A DNA stretch of 64,000 nt from QHXM01 sp032160705 (GCA_032160705.1 JAVHVE010000065.1:1-64000), one strand, 5' to 3'. Numbered from the stretch's first letter, positions 45,235 to 54,665 are shown. Notes: generated by a model not told the origin, from the sequence alone. Program-made: numbers and translations.

Positions 45235-46170
45235 ATGCGTCGCATCGTTGGTATCATCGTCTTCGCGGTCGGATTAATATTGCTGCTGAGCCACGTCCTG
45301 GGCTTGATTCCTGGTATCAAGTGGCTCGGCATCTTCGGCATGTTTATTGGCGCGGCCTGCTTTGGCCTGAGTTTTATCCCGCAGCCCGCGCCCGGAGCGA
45401 ACGCGCCTAACCCGCTCTCGGCGGCAGACCGTGTAACGGGAGTCTTTTACGAGCCTGAGCCGGTCTTCAGAAATCTCAAGCACTACCCGCGCTGGCTCGC
45501 GGCGTTTCTCGTCCTCGTCGTCTTCGGCGTCGGCTATCAACTCGCGGTGATTCAGCGGCTCGGGCCTGAGCGCATAGCCGAAGACCGCGCCAACAGGATC
45601 ATCGAAGGCGGTTTCCTTCAGGGCGCTCCCATTTCGCCTGACGATTTCAGGCAGGCGCAGATAGCTCAGGCCATCTCGACGGCGACGTTCAACAAAGTCA
45701 CCTTACCACTCTGGGCAACGGGCGGAACTTTGCTCTTCCTCTTAGCCCTGGCCGGACTTTATCTGCTCGGCGTGCTGGCGTTCGGTGGGCGAATAAATTA
45801 CTGGCAGGCTGTGTCGGTCGCGGCCTACAGCGCTGTTCCCCCGACCGTCATCTTGACGATTCTGAATCTGATTCTGCTCTACACCCAGTCTATTGACGAC
45901 ATCATCCCTTTGCGAGCGCAGCAGCAGGGTCTGGCGCGCGCCGACCTGAGCATCTTATTCTCACCGTCACTCCATCCCTTTCTTTACACCCTGGCCAGCT
46001 TCATCGGCCTTTTCTCGATTTATAGATTGTGGCTGACTGCCAGCGGATTGAAGAACACGTCTGAAAAGATTAAAGGTGGTTCTGGATGGGCTATCGCGCT
46101 CATGCTCTGGCTGCTCGGCGCGTTGCTCACGACGGTTCTGGTCATGCTGGCTCCGACCTTCGTGGCGTAA
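45235..46170 (+). CDS. Yip1-family membrane protein
   Basis: 311 residues with a clear ribosome site (AAAGGA before ATG). Two N-terminal membrane segments (about 4-22 and 30-45) are followed by a loop and four or five more hydrophobic stretches (LLFLLALAGLYLLGVLAFGG; VAAYSAVPPTVILTILNLILL; FLYTLASFIGLFSIYRLWL; AIALMLWLLGALLTTVLVML). The pattern matches Yip1-like integral membrane proteins, which in bacteria are of unknown function. Downstream is a convergent permease gene and a palindrome filling the gap. Confidence 0.75.
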   Translation: MRRIVGIIVFAVGLILLLSHVLGLIPGIKWLGIFGMFIGAACFGLSFIPQPAPGANAPNPLSAADRVTGVFYEPEPVFRNLKHYPRWLAAFLVLVVFGVGYQLAVIQRLGPERIAEDRANRIIEGGFLQGAPISPDDFRQAQIAQAISTATFNKVTLPLWATGGTLLFLLALAGLYLLGVLAFGGRINYWQAVSVAAYSAVPPTVILTILNLILLYTQSIDDIIPLRAQQQGLARADLSILFSPSLHPFLYTLASFIGLFSIYRLWLTASGLKNTSEKIKGGSGWAIALMLWLLGALLTTVLVMLAPTFVA

Positions 46171-46276
46171 GAAAAGCAGGGATGAAGGATGAGGGATGAG
46201 GGATGAAATTTAGACTATTCAAATTGAGTAGTCCTTTCTTTCATCCCTTATCCCTCATCCTTCATCCCTTTTCTTA
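46167..46276. repeat. palindromic spacer repeat, GGGATGAAGGATGA-word family
   Basis: GTAAGAAAAGCAGGGATGAA and GATGAGGGATGA words on the left pair with TTCATCCCTTATCCCTCATC words on the right, ending TTTTCTTAC at 46276. It overlaps the last codons of the Yip1-like gene and reaches the stop codon of the convergent permease gene. Confidence 0.85.
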
Positions 46277-47530
46277 CTCGTACCGGAGAGCTTCAATCGG
46301 GTCGAGCCGGGCGGCTTTCCACGCAGGCCAGAGGCCGAAGATGAGGCCGATGCCGACGCTGGCGACGAAGCCGCCGATGGGTGCCCAGAGCGGAACGTAT
46401 GAGGGCACGAGCAGCCGTATCAGGAGCGTCGTGGCCCATCCCAAACCCAGCCCGACCAGACCGCCCACGCCTGTCAGCGTCATCGCTTCAATCAGGAATT
46501 GCCAGAGGATGTCGCGGCGGCGTGCGCCGATGGCTTTGCGGATGCCGATCTCGCGGGTGCGTTCCGTCACGGAGACCAGCATGATGTTCATCACGCCGAT
46601 GCCGCCGACCATCAAGCCCACGCTGGAGATGACCACCATCGCAATGGCGACGCCGACCGTAATCGCGCGAAACTGATCGAGCACCGAATCAGCCGTCGCC
46701 ATCCCGAAGTTGTTCTCCTTACCGAAGGAAACACCTCTTCGCACGCGCAGCATATCCGTGATCTGATCTTTCGCTTCATCCATCAGCCCGGCGCGCGCCA
46801 CAGCCATGATGAACACGTCGTCGGCGTTCGGCTTGAGCTTGCGCGCGACGTTGTACGGCATGTAGATGACGTTGTTCTGCTGGTCGCTGCCGCCGCCGAA
46901 GAGAAACGACTCGCGCTTTTCCAGTATGCCGATAACGCGAAACTCGCTGCCGCCGATCTCAAGCGTCTTATCGAGCGCCGAAGTGAAAGGAAAGAAATCT
47001 TCCGCCACCGCCGCGCCGACGACGCAGACCTGCTGGTTCGTTTCGTTCTCAAACTCCGTGAAGTAGCGCCCCTCGGAGACGATCTCTGTCCCGGCGCGCT
47101 CATAATCCGGTAATGTCCCCTGCAACTGAATCCCCGCCGAACTCTTCCCGTTGGCCGTCACCATCAACTTTTGTCCGAAGGGATTGTTGCTGATGTCCAG
47201 AAACGGCACGCTCAGCTCGACCGCCGGTAAACTTCTGAGCGCCAGGGCATCGTCATACGTCAACTCCTTGCGCATCCGCTCCTCGCGCGTCAGGCGTCCC
47301 ACGCGAAGGCCCGGTTGAAACTTGGCGATGAAGATCGAGCGCGTGCCGAAACTTTCGACCTCTTTCTTCACCGCCGTATCAATCCCGCTGATGATCGAAG
47401 CAATCGCCATCACCGTCCAGACGCCGATCACCACGCCAATCACAGTCAGAAACGAGCGCAGCTTATTCTGGCGCAACGTCTGGAGCGCCATCTTCAGGTT
47501 TTCGTAAATGTCACTGCGAAGAACAGCCAT
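46274..47530 (-). CDS. MacB-like FtsX-type ABC transporter permease (paralogue 4)
   Basis: 418 residues. One N-terminal membrane helix (LRSFLTVIGVVIGVWTVMAIASI), a MacB periplasmic core domain of about 220 residues, then three helices near the C-terminus (VGVAIAMVVISSVGLMVGGIGVMNIM, FLIEAMTLTGVGGLVGLG, FVASVGIGLIFGLWPAW), ending KAARLDPIEALRYE. MNIMLVSVTERTREIGIRKA and the ARRRDILWQF segment are shared with the other permeases. No nucleotide-binding domain is fused, so it must use the ATPase encoded at 52151-52918 or another. The fourth and last of a series in one operon. Confidence 0.9.
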   Translation of the reverse strand: MAVLRSDIYENLKMALQTLRQNKLRSFLTVIGVVIGVWTVMAIASIISGIDTAVKKEVESFGTRSIFIAKFQPGLRVGRLTREERMRKELTYDDALALRSLPAVELSVPFLDISNNPFGQKLMVTANGKSSAGIQLQGTLPDYERAGTEIVSEGRYFTEFENETNQQVCVVGAAVAEDFFPFTSALDKTLEIGGSEFRVIGILEKRESFLFGGGSDQQNNVIYMPYNVARKLKPNADDVFIMAVARAGLMDEAKDQITDMLRVRRGVSFGKENNFGMATADSVLDQFRAITVGVAIAMVVISSVGLMVGGIGVMNIMLVSVTERTREIGIRKAIGARRRDILWQFLIEAMTLTGVGGLVGLGLGWATTLLIRLLVPSYVPLWAPIGGFVASVGIGLIFGLWPAWKAARLDPIEALRYE

Positions 47531-47599
47531 AAGTTTTCAGTTTTCAGTTTTCAGTTTTGAGTCAACGTCTGAAAACTCAAAACTGAAAACTGAAAACTA
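47531..47599. repeat. palindromic spacer repeat, CTGAAAACT-word family (copy 3)
   Basis: Left arm AAGTTTTCAGTTTTCAGTTT and right arm AACTGAAAACTGAAAACTAA around a short loop (GAGTCAACGTCTGAAAAC region). It runs from the permease 4 start codon to the permease 3 stop codon. Confidence 0.85.
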
Positions 47600-48832
47600 A
47601 TCTGCTCGGAGCGCTTCAATCGGGTCGAGACGCGCCGCTTTCCAGGCGGGGAAAATTCCCGATAGGACGCCGATGCCGCCGGAGACCAGCAGGGCGACGA
47701 TGACCGCCACGATTGATAAATAGGTCGGGAAAAAAACCGCCGTCAGAATGCGCCCGATTAACCAGGCGAGCGACACGCCGATGGCTCCCCCGATGGCCGA
47801 GAGCGTCACCGCCTCGACCATAAACTGCTTGAGAATGTCAGAGCGGCGCGCGCCCAGGGATTTACGAATGCCGATTTCTTTTGTTCTCTCCGTCACAGAA
47901 ACCAGCATGATGTTCATAATCACGATGCCGCCAACCACGAGCGCAATCGCCGGGACGGCAATCGCCACGATGGAGATTGTGCCGAGCACGCGGTCGCGGA
48001 TGCCTGTGATCGCGTCGGGCGTCAGAATGCCGAAGTTGTCTTTCTCTCCGGCGCTGAGATGACGGCGCGCGCGCAGCAGAAACCGCGCTTCCTCAACCGC
48101 GTCGTCGAACAGCTTGTCGGATTTCGCCGTCGCGACGAAATAAAGTCCGCGCTGGTTAATCAGGTTGCCGAAGTTGCTGGCGTATGCTTTGAGCGGAATC
48201 GTGATGAAGTTGTCCTGCGGGACGCCGAAGATCGTCCCCTTGGCGGTCGCAACGCCGATCACGCGATAAGGCAAGCCCGCGATACTGATCTCTCCGCCGA
48301 CGGCATTACCGGCAGGGAAGAGTTTGTTCGAGACATCCGCGCCGATGTAGGCGACGCGCATCTGAGCATCATTCTCCGCGTCGGTAAAGTAGCGCCCCTC
48401 ACTGATGTCCAGATTATCGATGTCGGCGATGTTGGCGGTCGCGCCGTCAACCGACACGTCTTCGAGAATCTCGGCGTTGCGCTTCACTTGCGAGCGCGTC
48501 GCGTTGGCCTTCGCGCCGAGCTTATCAATCACTTGCGTGCGCGCGCGCAGATACTCGAATTCGTCGAGCGTTAGATTTTTATTCCGGCGCTGGGCGGCGG
48601 CAATCGTGTCTATGTTCTTGAAATCCTCGAAGCTAAAGCGGCGAATGCTGAAAGATGATGAGCCGATGCCAGCTATCTTCTCATCGAAATAGGCGTTGAA
48701 GCCCTGGATGACGGATACGACCACCACCACCGCCGTCACGCCGATAATCATGCCGAGCAGCGTCAGGGCGGAACGCAGCTTGTGCGCCCAGATGGCCGAA
48801 AGCGCCAGCTTTAAGGTCTCGATGAATTTCAC
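47597..48832 (-). CDS. MacB-like FtsX-type ABC transporter permease (paralogue 3)
   Basis: 411 residues from GTG 48832. N-terminal helix LRSALTLLGMIIGVTAVVVVVSVI, MacB core domain, C-terminal helices (VAIAVPAIALVVGGIVIMNIM, AVTLSAIGGAIGVSLAWLIG, VIVALLVSGGIGVLSGIFPAW). MLVSVTERTKEIGIRKSLGARRSDI and KAARLDPIEALRAD are conserved with the other three. It lies downstream of the brnTA genes. No ribosome site of note. Confidence 0.9.
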   Translation of the reverse strand: MKFIETLKLALSAIWAHKLRSALTLLGMIIGVTAVVVVVSVIQGFNAYFDEKIAGIGSSSFSIRRFSFEDFKNIDTIAAAQRRNKNLTLDEFEYLRARTQVIDKLGAKANATRSQVKRNAEILEDVSVDGATANIADIDNLDISEGRYFTDAENDAQMRVAYIGADVSNKLFPAGNAVGGEISIAGLPYRVIGVATAKGTIFGVPQDNFITIPLKAYASNFGNLINQRGLYFVATAKSDKLFDDAVEEARFLLRARRHLSAGEKDNFGILTPDAITGIRDRVLGTISIVAIAVPAIALVVGGIVIMNIMLVSVTERTKEIGIRKSLGARRSDILKQFMVEAVTLSAIGGAIGVSLAWLIGRILTAVFFPTYLSIVAVIVALLVSGGIGVLSGIFPAWKAARLDPIEALRAD

Positions 48833-48916
48833 TGTCGCTTAGTACGTTTGAATGTGGGGGAGGGTTGCAAAGCACGGGGGCAAGCGCTGGGTTTTCGGGT
48901 ATTTCACTCAGGAGAG

Positions 48917-49189
48917 TTATGCTGCCGGACGAATTTTCTCTCTGAGCATCTCGCTGACAAGTTGGCTGACGGCAACGCCACGTTTTTGAGCCTGCGCGTG
49001 AAGCACTCGCATCAGGTCTTCGTCAATCTCAACTTCATAACGGCGACGTTTTAATTCCGTTTCGATGGCGACGGTTTCAAAGTTCTCCGGGTACTCTGTT
49101 GTGTCATGTGTGTCCCAAAATTCCACCGCTTCTTCATAGCTGGCGAACTCTTCCGGGATTGGGTCAACGTGCTTCTGCTTGTCGCTCAT
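48917..49189 (-). CDS. brnA: BrnA-like antitoxin
   Basis: 90 residues. The N-terminal part has PIPEEFASYEEAVEFWDTHDTTEY, a phrase typical of BrnA and related CopG/ribbon-helix-helix antitoxins; the C-terminal half, KRRRYEVEIDEDLMRVLHAQAQKRGVAVSQLVSEMLREK, is a ribbon-helix-helix DNA-binding domain. It binds BrnT and represses the operon in known cases. GGAG lies ten bases before the ATG. The gene overlaps the 3' end of brnT by 26 bases. It is embedded in the macB-like operon. Confidence 0.8.
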   Translation of the reverse strand: MSDKQKHVDPIPEEFASYEEAVEFWDTHDTTEYPENFETVAIETELKRRRYEVEIDEDLMRVLHAQAQKRGVAVSQLVSEMLREKIRPAA

Positions 49190-49460
49190 AATAGCTACGC
49201 TCCGAGGCCGTCATATCACGGGCTGAAATAGGCAACGCGGCGGCTTGTTCCTTACGGATGAAGAAAATAATCAAGTATCGCCCTCCTGTTGTCTGGCCGT
49301 AGGCGGTGTATAAATCTTCTCCCTTCGCGCGACCTTTCTGCGCCCGACGAACATGAGGCTTCCCGAAAAGTATTTCTTCCACCTCATTTGTGCTAATGCC
49401 GTGTTTGACTTCAATTTTATCAGCAAACCTATCTTTCCAGATAATCTCATGCAGTTGCAT
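49164..49460 (-). CDS. brnT: BrnT-like RNase toxin
   Basis: 98 residues. HEIIWKDRFADKIEVKHGISTNEVEEILFGKP, RGRYLIIFFIRKEQAAA and the C-terminal ISARDMTASERSYYERQ match the BrnT family (RelE-like fold), where Arg, His and Lys residues cut RNA. BrnT is paired with BrnA immediately downstream, as usual. The pair interrupts the run of macB-like permease genes but is on the same strand. Confidence 0.85.
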   Translation of the reverse strand: MQLHEIIWKDRFADKIEVKHGISTNEVEEILFGKPHVRRAQKGRAKGEDLYTAYGQTTGGRYLIIFFIRKEQAAALPISARDMTASERSYYERQAEAR

Positions 49461-49538
49461 TATGTTTGCCGACGATTAGAAATTCAGACTCTTTTACAGA
49501 TAATACCACAGAGCAGAATTACACGGGCTGATAACACC

Positions 49539-50780
49539 TCATTCATATCTCAACGCTTCAATGGGGTCGAGACGCGCTGCTTTCCACGCAGGCCACAGGC
49601 CGAAGACGATGCCGACCAGTGCGGAGACGCCGATGCCAATCGCAATCGCCCAGAGGGGCACGTACGCTGGGAGCGGGGAATAGATGTTCATCAGGATGCT
49701 ACAGATTTCGCCGACGATTAACCCCAGGATGCCGCCGATGGCCGTCAGGAAGACCGCTTCAATCAGAAATTGCGAGAGGATATTGCCGCGCGTTGCACCT
49801 ACCGCTTTGCGAATGCCGATTTCTTTCGTTCTTTCGGTGACGGAGACCAGCATGATATTCATCACGCCGATGCCGCCGATCATCAGCGCGACAAAGGAGA
49901 CGGCGGTCAGAACAAGCGCGGTTGCGCCGGTCAACTGGTTATAAATGTCGAGCAATGAATCCTGCGAAGAGATGCCGAAATTGTCTGGCGCACCCACCGG
50001 CACACGGCGGCGACGGCGCAGGATGTCCCGCATCTCGTCCATCGCGGTTTTGACGTGCGCGCGCGAAAGAGGGCGCACGATGACGAAGAAGACGCTCTCC
50101 GGCGCAGGAATGTCCGGGTAATATTTCTCATACGTCGTGATGGGGATGAAGACGGAGTTGTCGCGCGATTGGCCGAAGAAATTGCCCAGAGGCTCCATGA
50201 TGCCGACGACCGTGTACGTGTTGCCGTTAATCTTGACCTCTTTATCGAGCGGCTCTTCAAAAGGGAAGAGCGCACGCGCCACGTCAACTCCGAGAATGCA
50301 GATGTTGGAGCGCGCCGTCATGTCTGCGTCGCTGATCCAGCGCCCATGCCCGACGTACTGTGAATGAACAAACTCGTAATAGGGCGTGACGCCGAGCAGG
50401 ATGGGCGTGTCCGTTTGCTTATCGGCGTAGCGCATCGTGACCGCAATCAGTCTGAGAATCGGCGAGACGCCGGAGAGCGAAGGCGCTTCGCGGCGCAGGG
50501 CTTCAGCGTCCTCCATCGTCAGGTCTTTGCGGTGCAATTCTTCAGCGCGCGGCATCCGCCCGAAGCTGGGATCAAACTTCGAGACGAAGATGGTGTTTGA
50601 CCCGAGAGATTCAATCTGCTGGGCGAACGCGCGGTTCAAGCCCTGAATGATCGAGACCATGAAGATAATCGTGATGACCCCGACGCTAACGCCAAGAATA
50701 GTCAACGCCGAACGCAGCTTGTTGGCGCGCAACGTCGAGATCGCAATCTTCGCGGATTCTTTTACGTCGTCGAAAGTCAT
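49539..50780 (-). CDS. MacB-like FtsX-type ABC transporter permease (paralogue 2)
   Basis: 413 residues. N-terminal helix LRSALTILGVSVGVITIIFMVSII, MacB core domain, C-terminal helices (ALVLTAVSFVALMIGGIGVMNIM, AVFLTAIGGILGLIVGEI, AIGIGVSALVGIVFGLWPAW), ending KAARLDPIEALRYE. Same layout as the neighbours but only moderately similar in the periplasmic part, so it may serve a different cargo. Its start codon abuts a word-palindrome. Confidence 0.9.
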   Translation of the reverse strand: MTFDDVKESAKIAISTLRANKLRSALTILGVSVGVITIIFMVSIIQGLNRAFAQQIESLGSNTIFVSKFDPSFGRMPRAEELHRKDLTMEDAEALRREAPSLSGVSPILRLIAVTMRYADKQTDTPILLGVTPYYEFVHSQYVGHGRWISDADMTARSNICILGVDVARALFPFEEPLDKEVKINGNTYTVVGIMEPLGNFFGQSRDNSVFIPITTYEKYYPDIPAPESVFFVIVRPLSRAHVKTAMDEMRDILRRRRRVPVGAPDNFGISSQDSLLDIYNQLTGATALVLTAVSFVALMIGGIGVMNIMLVSVTERTKEIGIRKAVGATRGNILSQFLIEAVFLTAIGGILGLIVGEICSILMNIYSPLPAYVPLWAIAIGIGVSALVGIVFGLWPAWKAARLDPIEALRYE

Positions 50781-50896
50781 AAAATGCAGGAGTCAGAAGA
50801 CAGAATACAGGAGACAGGAGAAAAGAATATCTGTGAACGTGGTTTCGGCCTTATCCATTCTGACTCCTGACTTCTGTATTCTGTCTCCTGTCTTTC
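50781..50896. repeat. palindromic spacer repeat, CAGGAGTCAG-word family (copy 5)
   Basis: Fills the gap between the permease 2 start codon and the permease 1 stop codon. Arms AATGCAGGAGTCAGAAGACA and CTTCTGTATTCTGTCTCCTG. On the minus strand the loop has GGCCGAAACC and GATATTCTTTTC, close to the family core. Confidence 0.85.
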
Positions 50897-50897
50897 C

Positions 50898-52148
50898 TCA
50901 TTCCGCGCGCAATGCGTCAATCGGGTGCAATCTTGCTGCGCGCCACGCAGGCCAGAGGCCGCTGATGATGCCGACCAGTGAAGAGACGCCGACGCCCAGG
51001 ATGGCCGAGTTGATGCTCAGCAACAGGGGAAAGCCCATCAGCGTCGAGATCAGGTAAGCGAGGCCGAAGCCGGTCAGGACGCCGATTGCTCCGCCGATGG
51101 CCGTGACCGTGACGGCCTCGATCAGAAACTGTCTGAGAATGTCTGCCTGGCGCGCGCCGACAGCTTTGCGGATGCCAATTTCTTTCGTCCTTTCGGTGAC
51201 GGACACCAGCATGATATTCATCACGACGATACCGCCGACGACGAGCGAGATGGCGGCCACCCCAATCGTGACGATGTAGATGTTGGAGGTCGCCGTGCCG
51301 TAGAGGTCTAGAAAGACATCCTGCGTCTCAAGGGCGAATCCGTCATCCTCGTCCTGAAAGGAGCGCCCGCGCCGGTTACGCATCACGGCTCGCACCTGAT
51401 CCTGCACTTCCGTCAGTCTCTCAGCCGAGGCCGCCTGAATAAAGACGACCACGGAATCGCGCGCGCCGTAGATTCTCTGATAGGCCGTGTAGGGAATGTA
51501 GATGACGTTGTCGCGCGAGAAGCCGAAGACTTTCCCTTTCTTTTCGGCGACGCCGACGATTTGAAAGACGCGTCCGGCGATGCGTATCTCCTGCGCGACC
51601 GCGCTGTCAGGCGACGCGCCGCCGAACAGGTTCTCCAGAATATCCGTGCCGACGACACAAACATCGCGCCCCGCAGCCTGTTCGCTGTCAGACCAGATGC
51701 GACCCGCATCGAGGTTCACGGCATCAATGTCGAACATCGAAAGCGTGATGCCGCGAATCGTCACTTCGTCGGATTTCTGGTCGTTGTGCTTGACCGTCAC
51801 GCGCGGGACGTTGGCGGACAATCCTGTGCGCCAGCAGGAAGTGCAGAGACGCGCGATGGCATCAGCATCGTCGTGCGTCACATCTTTTCGCTTGTTGAAT
51901 CTCAGGAAGTCTTCGCGCGAAGTGATGATCTGTGGTCGCTTGGAGACTGAAAAAACGGTCGAGCCTTGCGAAGAGAAAGTGGAAGCGACGGTTTGATCCA
52001 GACCCTTGATGATGGTGACGACGGCGATGACAGCCGAAACGCCGACGATGATGCCGATGAGGGTGAGCCCCGCGCGGAGCTTGTTGGCGCGCAAGGAAGA
52101 AATCGCAACACGAAACGATTCCCAGAGCGCAGACGCGGCAACATTCAT
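50898..52148 (-). CDS. MacB-like FtsX-type ABC transporter permease (paralogue 1)
   Basis: 416 residues. N-terminal helix KLRAGLTLIGIIVGVSAVIAVVTII, MacB core domain, C-terminal helices (VAAISLVVGGIVVMNIM, AVTVTAIGGAIGVLTGFGLA, VGVSSLVGIISGLWPAW), ending RAARLHPIDALRAE. It starts two bases after the ATPase gene stop and is thus the direct partner of that ATPase. The periplasmic part contains CxxC (LCTSCWRTG), unusual for the family. Confidence 0.92.
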   Translation of the reverse strand: MNVAASALWESFRVAISSLRANKLRAGLTLIGIIVGVSAVIAVVTIIKGLDQTVASTFSSQGSTVFSVSKRPQIITSREDFLRFNKRKDVTHDDADAIARLCTSCWRTGLSANVPRVTVKHNDQKSDEVTIRGITLSMFDIDAVNLDAGRIWSDSEQAAGRDVCVVGTDILENLFGGASPDSAVAQEIRIAGRVFQIVGVAEKKGKVFGFSRDNVIYIPYTAYQRIYGARDSVVVFIQAASAERLTEVQDQVRAVMRNRRGRSFQDEDDGFALETQDVFLDLYGTATSNIYIVTIGVAAISLVVGGIVVMNIMLVSVTERTKEIGIRKAVGARQADILRQFLIEAVTVTAIGGAIGVLTGFGLAYLISTLMGFPLLLSINSAILGVGVSSLVGIISGLWPAWRAARLHPIDALRAE

Positions 52149-52150
52149 AG

Positions 52151-52918
52151 CTACCTCAGCCGTTCATCCTTCTCAATCATCCCGTCGCGGATTGAGATGA
52201 CGCGATGAGCGCGGGCGGCGATGTCCGCTTCGTGTGTGACGACGATGATGGTGTTGCCTTCCGCGTGGAGCTTCTCGAAGAGATTCATAATCTCGTAAGA
52301 AGTGTGCGTGTCGAGCGCGCCCGTCGGCTCGTCCGCGAGCAGGATGCTCGGATGATTGACCAGGGCGCGGGCGATGGCGACTCGCTGGCGCTGCCCGCCG
52401 GAAAGCTCGTTTGGCCTGTGCATCATGCGGTCTGTCAGGTCAACCGCCGCCAGCGATTGTTTGGCCTTTTCGTGTCGCGCCGCCGAACTCATCCCGGCGT
52501 AGATCAAAGGCAGCTCGACGTTGTGGAGAGATGTAGCGCGGGCGAGCAGATTGAAGGTCTGGAAGACGAAGCCTACTTCCTTGTTGCGGATGCGCGCCAA
52601 TTCGTCGTCGTCCATCTCGGAGACGTTCTTGCCGTTGATCCAGTATTCGCCTTTGGTCGGCGTGTCAAGACAGCCAATCAAATTCATCAGCGTTGACTTG
52701 CCCGAACCCGAAGGGCCGATGATGGCGACGTACTCACCCTTCTGCACGTCGAACGAGACGCCGTGCAGCGCGTGCACTTCTTCCGAGCCCATCTGGTAGG
52801 TCTTCCAGATGTCGCGCATCGAGATCAAGGAGGCAGGCACGGCATCGCGCACCAGCAGCTCGGCGGGCTCAAGCTCGCTTGTCCCTTCGCCGGGGGTCGC
52901 AAGGGTCGCATCACTCAT
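52151..52918 (-). CDS. LolD/MacB-type ABC transporter ATP-binding protein
   Basis: 255 residues. Walker A IGPSGSGKSTLMNLIG, signature LSGGQRQRVAIARALV, Walker B LLADEPTGALDTHTS and the switch His in VVTHEADIA. The N-terminal extra ~28 residues are unusual; the core starts near LISMRDIWKTYQMG. It uses ATP for mechanotransmission by the FtsX-type permeases. Two bases separate it from the adaptor gene and from permease 1. With four permeases in the operon it may serve more than one. Confidence 0.94.
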   Translation of the reverse strand: MSDATLATPGEGTSELEPAELLVRDAVPASLISMRDIWKTYQMGSEEVHALHGVSFDVQKGEYVAIIGPSGSGKSTLMNLIGCLDTPTKGEYWINGKNVSEMDDDELARIRNKEVGFVFQTFNLLARATSLHNVELPLIYAGMSSAARHEKAKQSLAAVDLTDRMMHRPNELSGGQRQRVAIARALVNHPSILLADEPTGALDTHTSYEIMNLFEKLHAEGNTIIVVTHEADIAARAHRVISIRDGMIEKDERLR

Positions 52919-52920
52919 CG

Positions 52921-54462
52921 CTATTTCTCTCCGTCAGCCGTCTCGCCCGGCTTTCGCGTCTGTCGCTTGACGACCGTGTTGTCTTTCAGCGCTTTGAGCA
53001 CGCGGCTTGGCCCCGTGACGATTTCCATGTTCTCCTGCACACCGCCGAGAATCTGGATGTCGGATTCGCCGGTGATGCCTGTGGTGACCTCTACAAATTT
53101 CACTTTGTTGCCCTGAAGAATATAAACGCCATTCACTTCTTTCGGTTTGTCCGCAGGGGAAGGCACATTGCCAGCCGCCGCGGGACTGGGCGCTGGAGTT
53201 GCCGGTTTCGGGACGATGGCCTGGAGCGGGACGGCGATGACGTTTTGCTCGGTCTTGGTGGTGATGACTGCCGTTGCGCTCATTCCGGGTTTCAGGCCGT
53301 TGCGTATCTCGTCGGAGATGTTCAACTGCACGACGACGCGAAATTCTTTGGCTTCCTGCACGTTGATCGTGTTCTGAAGTCCGCCCTGAGTAGAAGATTT
53401 GCCGACCGCGAGCGGGGTCTTCTGCGTCACCGTGCCGTCAATCTCCCTGTCCTGAAAAGCGTCAACTTTGACTTTCGCCTGTTGCCCGACCTCCACATCC
53501 GCAATCTCTGTTTCGTCAACTTTCACTTCGACGTTGACCGTTGACATATCCGCGATGGTCAAAAGCGGTGTGGTCGAAAGCCCGGCGACCGCGAACTGTC
53601 CGACCCTTGAAGGAATGTCCGCGATGACACCCGTGATCGGCGCTAATTGTGTGGCTTTGGCAAGCTGGCTGCCCTGCCCGCGCAGGATGGCCTGCTGCTG
53701 GTTGGCGCGCGCCTCGCTCGTCTTGACGCTTTGCTGGGCGAGGACGACGTTGGTCTGCGCGTTACGCACCGCGATGCGCTGTTGATTGACGCGCGCTTTG
53801 GCTTCTTCAATGGCAATCTTCTGCGTTTCAAGATTCGCCTGCGCCGTCCGTAGAGCGACACGCGCCTGCTCGAAGCGGTCGCGCGCCGCATCATACTCAG
53901 CGCGCGACGCGACGTTGGATTCGACCAGTTCGGTGGTGCGCTTTAATTCACGTTGCGCGGTGTTGAGATCAACCTGCGCGCGATCAACTCCGGTTTGAGA
54001 AGAGACGACCTGCTGGCGTGCCTGAGCGAGACTGGCTTCCGCGACGCTCAGAGATTGCTGCGCGGTCGCCACGCCGTTTTGTGACGCGATGACCTGCGTG
54101 CGCGCGTTCTGCGTATCGCTCAAGGCGGCTTGCAGCCCGGCGGCCTGCGCCGCTTCGTTCGACTGCAACTGGGTCGGGTCAAGCCGGACGAGCTGCTGCC
54201 CCTTCGTCACGGGCTGGCCTTCCTTGACGTAGATTTCCTCGATGCGGCCTGCCACCTCACTCGTCAGGTTGATGAACTGGATGGGGCGCACTTCGCCACT
54301 GGCCGTCACGGTCGAGCGCAATTCAGGGCGCACATGGACGACGACGGTCGTCACTTCCGGCTCATCCTTGCCCCCGGCGAGGATGCTGACGACGATGATG
54401 ATTCCGAGCAGGGCGACCGCCGAGACAAGGATGATGATCTTTCTTTTACGGCTCAAGGCCAT
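52921..54462 (-). CDS. HlyD/MacA-family periplasmic adaptor
   Basis: 513 residues. A single N-terminal membrane helix (IIILVSAVALLGIIIVVSILAG) anchors it. The lipoyl domain (RPIQFINLTSEVAGRIEEIYVKEGQPVTKGQQLVRLDP) and a long coiled-coil hairpin (about 95-260, with many Gln/Ala/Arg) are followed by the beta-barrel (GVIADIPSRVGQFAVAG, VEVKVDETEIADVEVGQQ) and membrane-proximal domains. It would join permease and outer-membrane channel in a MacAB-TolC-type pump or a glycolipid/peptide exporter. First gene of the operon. Confidence 0.92.
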   Translation of the reverse strand: MALSRKRKIIILVSAVALLGIIIVVSILAGGKDEPEVTTVVVHVRPELRSTVTASGEVRPIQFINLTSEVAGRIEEIYVKEGQPVTKGQQLVRLDPTQLQSNEAAQAAGLQAALSDTQNARTQVIASQNGVATAQQSLSVAEASLAQARQQVVSSQTGVDRAQVDLNTAQRELKRTTELVESNVASRAEYDAARDRFEQARVALRTAQANLETQKIAIEEAKARVNQQRIAVRNAQTNVVLAQQSVKTSEARANQQQAILRGQGSQLAKATQLAPITGVIADIPSRVGQFAVAGLSTTPLLTIADMSTVNVEVKVDETEIADVEVGQQAKVKVDAFQDREIDGTVTQKTPLAVGKSSTQGGLQNTINVQEAKEFRVVVQLNISDEIRNGLKPGMSATAVITTKTEQNVIAVPLQAIVPKPATPAPSPAAAGNVPSPADKPKEVNGVYILQGNKVKFVEVTTGITGESDIQILGGVQENMEIVTGPSRVLKALKDNTVVKRQTRKPGETADGEK

Positions 54463-54665
54463 CGGTTTTATTCCTTAACTCAAAAGAGGGGAGTCAGAGT
54501 ACATAGTCGGGACAAGCTACAAAGTTTGCGCTCTCTTGAAAGCGAAAGCGATCCTCACAAGCGTCTGTGGCTTGCGAGTCTTCTACGTCGAAAGAGCGCG
54601 CACGGTTTCATTATACGCGATTGCAGATGAGAGGAAGAAGTCGCTAAACACGGAGAAACTGCGCG

